Source: an uncultured Eisenbergiella sp.
GTDB taxonomy: Bacteria > Bacillota > Clostridia > Lachnospirales > Lachnospiraceae
Direction of reading: 5' to 3'
Assembly (NCBI GenBank): GCA_910585455.1
Contig: CAJUEL010000002.1
Span: 62,001-126,000, forward strand
Length of the DNA: 64,000 nucleotides
Positions 60,644 through 64,000 of the stretch are shown here, piece by piece; position 1 is the stretch's first letter; each line of letters opens with the position of its first letter. Both the position numbers and the translations under genes were made by a program. The notes below the pieces were generated by a model, which had not been told where the DNA came from, did not search any database, and saw only the letters and a program-made list of their open reading frames with translations.

Positions 60644-60669
60644 AAAACCGTCCGTCCGGGCGGTTTTTT
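60644..60669 (+). terminator. Terminator after the SUFU gene
   Basis: AAAACCG pairs with CGGTTTT around a GC-rich centre, followed by a total of six T. Confidence 0.8.
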
Positions 60670-60719
60670 GCATACCCTGTATGTCCCTTGAATACAATAG
60701 GGATAAAGGAGGGACAGGC

Positions 60720-61688
60720 ATGGCAGGATATCAAAGAAAAATTGCTTATCTGGATTATCTGGAAAATGGCATGAAAATAAGAAATGCGGGATTTGTCCGG
60801 ATCGAAGGAAACGGAGCACAGATGCGGCTGGAGCTGCGGGTGAAAAATATCCCGGAAACATTTCACGGACAGTATGAGCTGAAAACGGATACGGACGATG
60901 TGATCGGGAGAATCAGTTTGAGCCGGGGCAGCGGAAGCTGCTGCGTGGTATGGCAGACCGGAGTGAAGATGCCGGAAGGGAAAAGGCTCGTGCAGGCGGA
61001 GGGGGTATATATCCGTTTGCCAGGCAGACATCTTCTGCAGGCGGTATGGGAGAGTCCGCTGACAGTGTGCGTGGAGGCGAATGAACGCACGGAAGAAAAG
61101 CGGGTTGCAGCGCCGGAAGAGACTGCCAAAAGGGAGCCGGCAGAGGAGCGGGAAACGGCGGATTTGCAGGAACGGGAGGACGTCCGGACGGCCGAAAGCG
61201 TGCAGCCCAAACAGCAAAAACCCATGGAATTGCAGGAGCTGATTGTGCCGCAAAAAAATATTGTGCCGTCTGTAGAAAGGCAGCCAGATCAGGAAGAAGG
61301 GGCACGGGAAACGAGGGATGGGGAGGAGCAGGTATGCTACGGCGACAAATGGGAGCAGCTCACACATATGTATCCGGTGATCCATCCCTTTGGGGACGGA
61401 AGGGAATACCTTTCCATCGCGCCCAAGGATTTTGTCGTGCTGCGGCAGGAGCATCAGAAAATGGTACATAACAGCTTTCTGCTGCACGGATATTATAATT
61501 ATAAGCATCTGATTCTGGGGAAAATAAAAAAGGGCGCGGAATGGCGTTACTATCTGGGTGTGCCTGGAAATTTCTATGGCAGGGAAAAGATGGTGGCGGA
61601 AATGTTCGGCTTTGAGGCCTTCGAGGGAGAAAAAGAGCCGGTGCGCGCCGGGGACTTTGGCTATTTCATGAAGCAGGTGGAGATATAG
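60720..61688 (+). CDS. Two-domain protein of unknown function
   Basis: A 322-residue protein I cannot name. The N-terminal domain (1-110; IAYLDYLENGMKIRNAGFVR) is beta-rich; a Glu/Arg/Pro-rich low-complexity linker (about 115-215) follows; the C-terminal domain (about 215-322) contains WEQLTHMYPVIHPFGDGREY and YYLGVPGNFYGREKMVAEMF. This arrangement of a short N-domain, variable charged linker and conserved C-domain is what I expect of a cytoplasmic scaffold-like protein. AAAGGAGGG precedes the ATG at 60720. Confidence 0.6.
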   Translation: MAGYQRKIAYLDYLENGMKIRNAGFVRIEGNGAQMRLELRVKNIPETFHGQYELKTDTDDVIGRISLSRGSGSCCVVWQTGVKMPEGKRLVQAEGVYIRLPGRHLLQAVWESPLTVCVEANERTEEKRVAAPEETAKREPAEERETADLQEREDVRTAESVQPKQQKPMELQELIVPQKNIVPSVERQPDQEEGARETRDGEEQVCYGDKWEQLTHMYPVIHPFGDGREYLSIAPKDFVVLRQEHQKMVHNSFLLHGYYNYKHLILGKIKKGAEWRYYLGVPGNFYGREKMVAEMFGFEAFEGEKEPVRAGDFGYFMKQVEI

Positions 61689-61742
61689 AGTATTTATTTT
61701 TTATATACATTTTTCACTTCTAAAAAAATATCGCGGAGTCCC

Positions 61743-61771
61743 TTGAAAATGTGCATATTGCGTGATATTAT
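61743..61771 (+). promoter_or_regulatory. Promoter of the AP2-domain gene
   Basis: TTGAAA (61743-61748), a 17 bp spacer and TATTAT (61766-61771) preceded by TGA, an extended -10. The leader of about 70 nt ends in GGGAGGTG. Confidence 0.75.
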
Positions 61772-61849
61772 CTAATATAAGATAAAACGCCGTTTGTGAA
61801 ATAGCACATTTTTTACATAACGGTCTGGCATTTTCCCGGGAGGTGTGGC

Positions 61850-62347
61850 ATGGAGCCGTCCATCGTTGCAGAAAAACAACATATCCGCGGACGTAAAAGG
61901 GTTGACCTGACCGGACAGCGATTCGGTAAGCTCACGGTCCTTGCACCTGCAGAGGACATCGGTAATCGGACGGCATGGCTGTGCCGGTGCGATTGCGGCA
62001 GTGAGGTTGTTAAGAAAACTGTCCATTTGCGCAGCGGACATGTGACGAACTGTGGCTGTGAAGGCATTGCGGACCGGCTGACGCTGGTTGACGGTACCTG
62101 CCTTGAGATGCTGAGCGCCAAAACTGTGCGGAAGAACAATTCCAGCGGGGTTACCGGTGTGGATTGGCTGAAAAACGCGCAAAGATGGCGCGCGACCATC
62201 TGCTTTCAGGGAAAACGGCTTTATCTTGGAAAATTTGTACGGTTTGAGGACGCAGTCAGGGCGAGAAAGACGGCGGAAGCCGAATACCATGATGCGTTTG
62301 TCAATCAGTTTAAAGGAGGTGGAGGCGGCAAAGAAGGGTCCGGTTGA
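61850..62347 (+). CDS. Zinc-ribbon plus AP2-domain DNA-binding protein
   Basis: A 165-residue protein. TGQRFGKLTVL (21-31) opens a small zinc-binding module with Cys45, 47, 49 and later Cys68, 70 (LCRCDCGS, NCGCEG), as in phage and homing-endonuclease-associated proteins. Residues 95-147 form an AP2/ERF-like domain (NNSSGVTGVDWLKNAQRWRA, then YLGKFVRFEDAVRARKTAEA). No HNH nuclease motif is visible, so it is probably a stand-alone DNA binder, possibly mobile-element derived. It ends 44 bp before three c-di-GMP riboswitches and may be transcribed into them. Confidence 0.8.
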   Translation: MEPSIVAEKQHIRGRKRVDLTGQRFGKLTVLAPAEDIGNRTAWLCRCDCGSEVVKKTVHLRSGHVTNCGCEGIADRLTLVDGTCLEMLSAKTVRKNNSSGVTGVDWLKNAQRWRATICFQGKRLYLGKFVRFEDAVRARKTAEAEYHDAFVNQFKGGGGGKEGSG

Positions 62348-62390
62348 TTGTATACCCCGGTATTATCCGGATCGCTCGTAAGAGGGGGGA

Positions 62391-62484
62391 AACCATTGGC
62401 AAAATGTCCGAAAGGGCATGACGCAAAGCCAAGGGACTAAGGCGGTTTGAAAGATGATTTCGAATTGCTATGTCAGCCTGGTTG
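62391..62484 (+). promoter_or_regulatory. c-di-GMP-I (GEMM) riboswitch, copy 1
   Basis: GGCAAAATGTCCGAAAGG (GNRA loop), GACGCAAAGCC, GGGACTAA and CAGCCTGGTTGC follow the GEMM-I order. AACCA (62391-62395) can pair with TGGTT (62479-62483) as P1. Its GGG before ACGC is reduced to TG, a small departure from consensus; its second stem is longer and AT-richer than in copies 2 and 3. Confidence 0.85.
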
Positions 62485-62494
62485 CTGATTATAA

Positions 62495-62592
62495 AAGGCA
62501 AACTGCGGAAAACCGCAGGACGCAAAGCCATATGGGGCTAAAGCGCCATATGCCGTGAAAGCGGCAGAAGCGCCATGCCAGCCGGTTACTGA
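62495..62592 (+). promoter_or_regulatory. c-di-GMP-I (GEMM) riboswitch, copy 2
   Basis: GGCAAACTGCGGAAAACCGC, GGACGCAAAGCC, GGGGCTAA and CCAGCCGGTTAC match the consensus closely. The linker TGATTATAA occurs both before and after this copy, indicating tandem duplication. Confidence 0.9.
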
Positions 62593-62599
62593 TTATAAT

Positions 62600-62697
62600 T
62601 AGCAAACCATCGGAAACGGTGGGACGCAAAGCCATTGGGGGCTAAGGTGCTGGATGCCGCAGAAAGCGGCGGACAGATGCTATGCCAGCCCGGCCGC
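62600..62697 (+). promoter_or_regulatory. c-di-GMP-I (GEMM) riboswitch, copy 3
   Basis: AGCAAACCATCGGAAACGG, GGGACGCAAAGCC, GGGGGCTAA and CCAGCCCGGCCGCC match the consensus; the 3' closing strand differs from copies 1 and 2. It is the copy nearest the surface-protein start, with the candidate expression platform right after it. The three copies fill most of the 395 bp gene-free gap 62348-62742. Confidence 0.88.
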
Positions 62698-62703
62698 CGG
62701 AAA

Positions 62704-62727
62704 CTTTGCTTCCGAATTTTAGCAAAG
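62704..62727 (+). promoter_or_regulatory. Hairpin before the surface-protein ribosome binding site
   Basis: CTTTGCT (62704-62710) pairs with AGCAAAG (62721-62727), which abuts the Shine-Dalgarno AAAGGA (62728-62733). It has no clean T-run, so control of translation is a better guess than termination. Confidence 0.5.
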
Positions 62728-62742
62728 AAAGGAAAAAATATT

Positions 62743-64000
62743 ATGAAAAAACGTTTTAAAGTTTTACGCAGGCGCGGTCTCGCGCTGTTCCTTGCACTGA
62801 CCATGGTCATGGGGATGTCACTTACGGCTTTTGCGGAGGAAAGCACGGGGGTAGAAACACCTGCTCCTGTGGAAAGCGCTCCTGCAGCCGCAGAAAGTGC
62901 CCCTGATGCGGGTGATATCAACATCAACACGATTGTTACCCCTCCGTCGGAGGTATACGAGGCTCCAGAGACCTCCAGTTCTGTAGACAGCACCGTAACC
63001 GCTGGAAGTGAAAGCAGCGTTGTCCCTGACAACAGCGATTCTCAAACTCCCGAAAGTACGGAAGCTCCTGCTACGACTGAGGCATCCGGCGAGGCTGATA
63101 CCCCGGACAATACAGAAGTAACCGACGAAACCACAGCTCCCGCTGATGCGGAAGTGCCTGTCACAGAAGAGAGCGCTGCTATTGCGCTGATGACCGCTAA
63201 TCCGGAAGAAGCTGCCGTTGAGGAAGAGACCTTTCACATTGCCGATACGCAGCGTCCCGGTGCATCTGATGAAGTTGAGAGTGATATAGGAACAGATAAG
63301 GATAAACTCGACTCAGCCGATGGTGAAAAGAAAAACTGGGATATTTTCTACGACCCGGACAGGGACGTATATAAGGTTACTTTTAACATCGGTGCAGATG
63401 CAGAAGGAATTACCCAGGTAGTTGATCTGACGCAGGCATTGGAGCTGCTGGGACAGTATGTAGAAACTGGGAAGCAGGAGCTGCAGGATGCAATCGATGC
63501 TTTGGATAAGCCGGTAGAGCCTGGTAAGCCGGAGGGATTGGACGAAACCATTCAGAATGTATGGGATGCAGTGTTTGATTCATACAGCGGTGATGGGAAT
63601 GATGATAACACGTCGGAAAATGTTTTACAGCAGATGGCAACTGCGGGCCTTGATACCGATGATAAGTATGTGCAGGAGTATGCACAGTATCTGGTTAATA
63701 AGGCGGATAATGCATTTTTGATCAAAGTATTCGAAACCCGTGGTGCAGTCGGCGGCGTTGGTAAGTTCAAGTATTTTATGCAGTGGGAGTCGAGCTACAA
63801 CGGAAAGGGAGAGCCCACCGATGCGCAGATTGCCGAGGCAATTGCCAGCGTACAAAAGCAGGATGCGCGCTTACAGGTTCCCAGCTATGCGGTTGATAAA
63901 GACTCTGATGCATACAAGGACTATGAGGATGCCATGAAAGCATACGATGCTGATGTGGAAAAGCTAAAGGCTGATTTTGATCGTCGCGTTGGCGCCAATG
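62743..64000 (+). CDS. Large secreted surface protein (3'-partial)
   Basis: The frame is open from ATG at 62743 to the end of the window, 419 codons. A signal peptide (KRFKVLRRRGLALFLALTMV, then MGMSLTAFAEE) is followed by about 130 residues rich in Glu, Ala, Pro, Ser and Thr (TPAPVESAPAAAESAPD), a typical wall-spanning or mucin-like stalk. After about residue 195 a folded domain begins (WDIFYDPDRDVYKVTFNIGA). No LPXTG signal is visible because the end is missing. AAAGGA precedes the ATG. Three c-di-GMP riboswitches upstream suggest an adhesin or biofilm protein; the exact class is not recognised. Confidence 0.8.
   Translation, partial: MKKRFKVLRRRGLALFLALTMVMGMSLTAFAEESTGVETPAPVESAPAAAESAPDAGDININTIVTPPSEVYEAPETSSSVDSTVTAGSESSVVPDNSDSQTPESTEAPATTEASGEADTPDNTEVTDETTAPADAEVPVTEESAAIALMTANPEEAAVEEETFHIADTQRPGASDEVESDIGTDKDKLDSADGEKKNWDIFYDPDRDVYKVTFNIGADAEGITQVVDLTQALELLGQYVETGKQELQDAIDALDKPVEPGKPEGLDETIQNVWDAVFDSYSGDGNDDNTSENVLQQMATAGLDTDDKYVQEYAQYLVNKADNAFLIKVFETRGAVGGVGKFKYFMQWESSYNGKGEPTDAQIAEAIASVQKQDARLQVPSYAVDKDSDAYKDYEDAMKAYDADVEKLKADFDRRVGAN

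Noticed and set aside
62391..62697. CRISPR-like or minisatellite array
   Set aside because: Repeat units are about 100 bp with conserved internal blocks in aptamer order, which is explained by riboswitches.

Overview
The window looks like chromosomal DNA from a Firmicute of the class Clostridia, most likely family Lachnospiraceae. This is inferred from gene content: SpoVG, a SpoVB-type flippase, the DnaD/DnaI-type helicase-loading pair, paired GlgC and GlgD, a long-form PRPP synthetase, a QueT gene with a preQ1-I riboswitch, and an F-ATPase whose c-subunit carries a Na+-binding signature. Strong AGGAGG ribosome binding sites and TTGACA/TATAAT promoters fit. No tRNA, rRNA, CRISPR array, insertion sequence or prophage was seen.

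Layout. 1-6.6 kb: envelope polysaccharide genes (FkbM-like protein, GT11 fucosyltransferase-like, MBOAT plus AlgJ-like acylation pair, flippase). 6.8-8.8 kb: YerB-like lipoprotein and a lone CobS-like gene. 9-10.6 kb (minus): ROK sugar kinase and DUF402 protein behind a promoter with a LacI-type palindrome. 10.9-18.1 kb: complete atpZ-I-B-E-F-H-A-G-D-C operon. 18.4-22 kb: MoxR/DUF58/membrane protein operon. 22.1-29 kb: small unknown protein, methyltransferase, anchored pseudo-C39 protein, GH116 glycosidase. 29-29.6 kb: preQ1-controlled queT. 29.6-34.7 kb (minus): prs, dnaC-like, dnaD-like and murC, with a DnaA-box cluster upstream of dnaD. 35.9-44.6 kb: glgC, glgD, spoVG, VTC domain, DUF4956, pth, mfd. 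44.7-51.5 kb: GT39-like protein, YfhO, GH20. 51.5-57 kb: metG behind an attenuator-like leader, then hydrolase, secreted protein, D-2-hydroxyacid dehydrogenase and DUF624 protein. 57.3-61.7 kb: MsmK-type ABC ATPase, CdaR regulator, SUFU protein and an unknown protein. 61.8-64 kb: AP2-domain protein, three tandem c-di-GMP-I riboswitches and the start of a large secreted surface protein.

The most unusual content is non-coding. Two 321-322 bp fold-back elements (34888-35208 and 38624-38945) share a conserved asymmetric core, while their long outer arms differ between copies yet stay self-complementary. A third giant palindrome (35591-35866) lies in the predicted glgC leader and carries mirror-image short ORFs with matching start positions. 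The triple riboswitch is the clearest regulatory highlight: three c-di-GMP aptamers in series in front of one surface protein.

Functionally the window joins envelope and storage metabolism (exopolysaccharide acylation, glycogen, probably polyphosphate), energy conversion (probably Na+-coupled), replication loading and second-messenger control of a surface protein. All functions are read from sequence motifs; no database search was possible.
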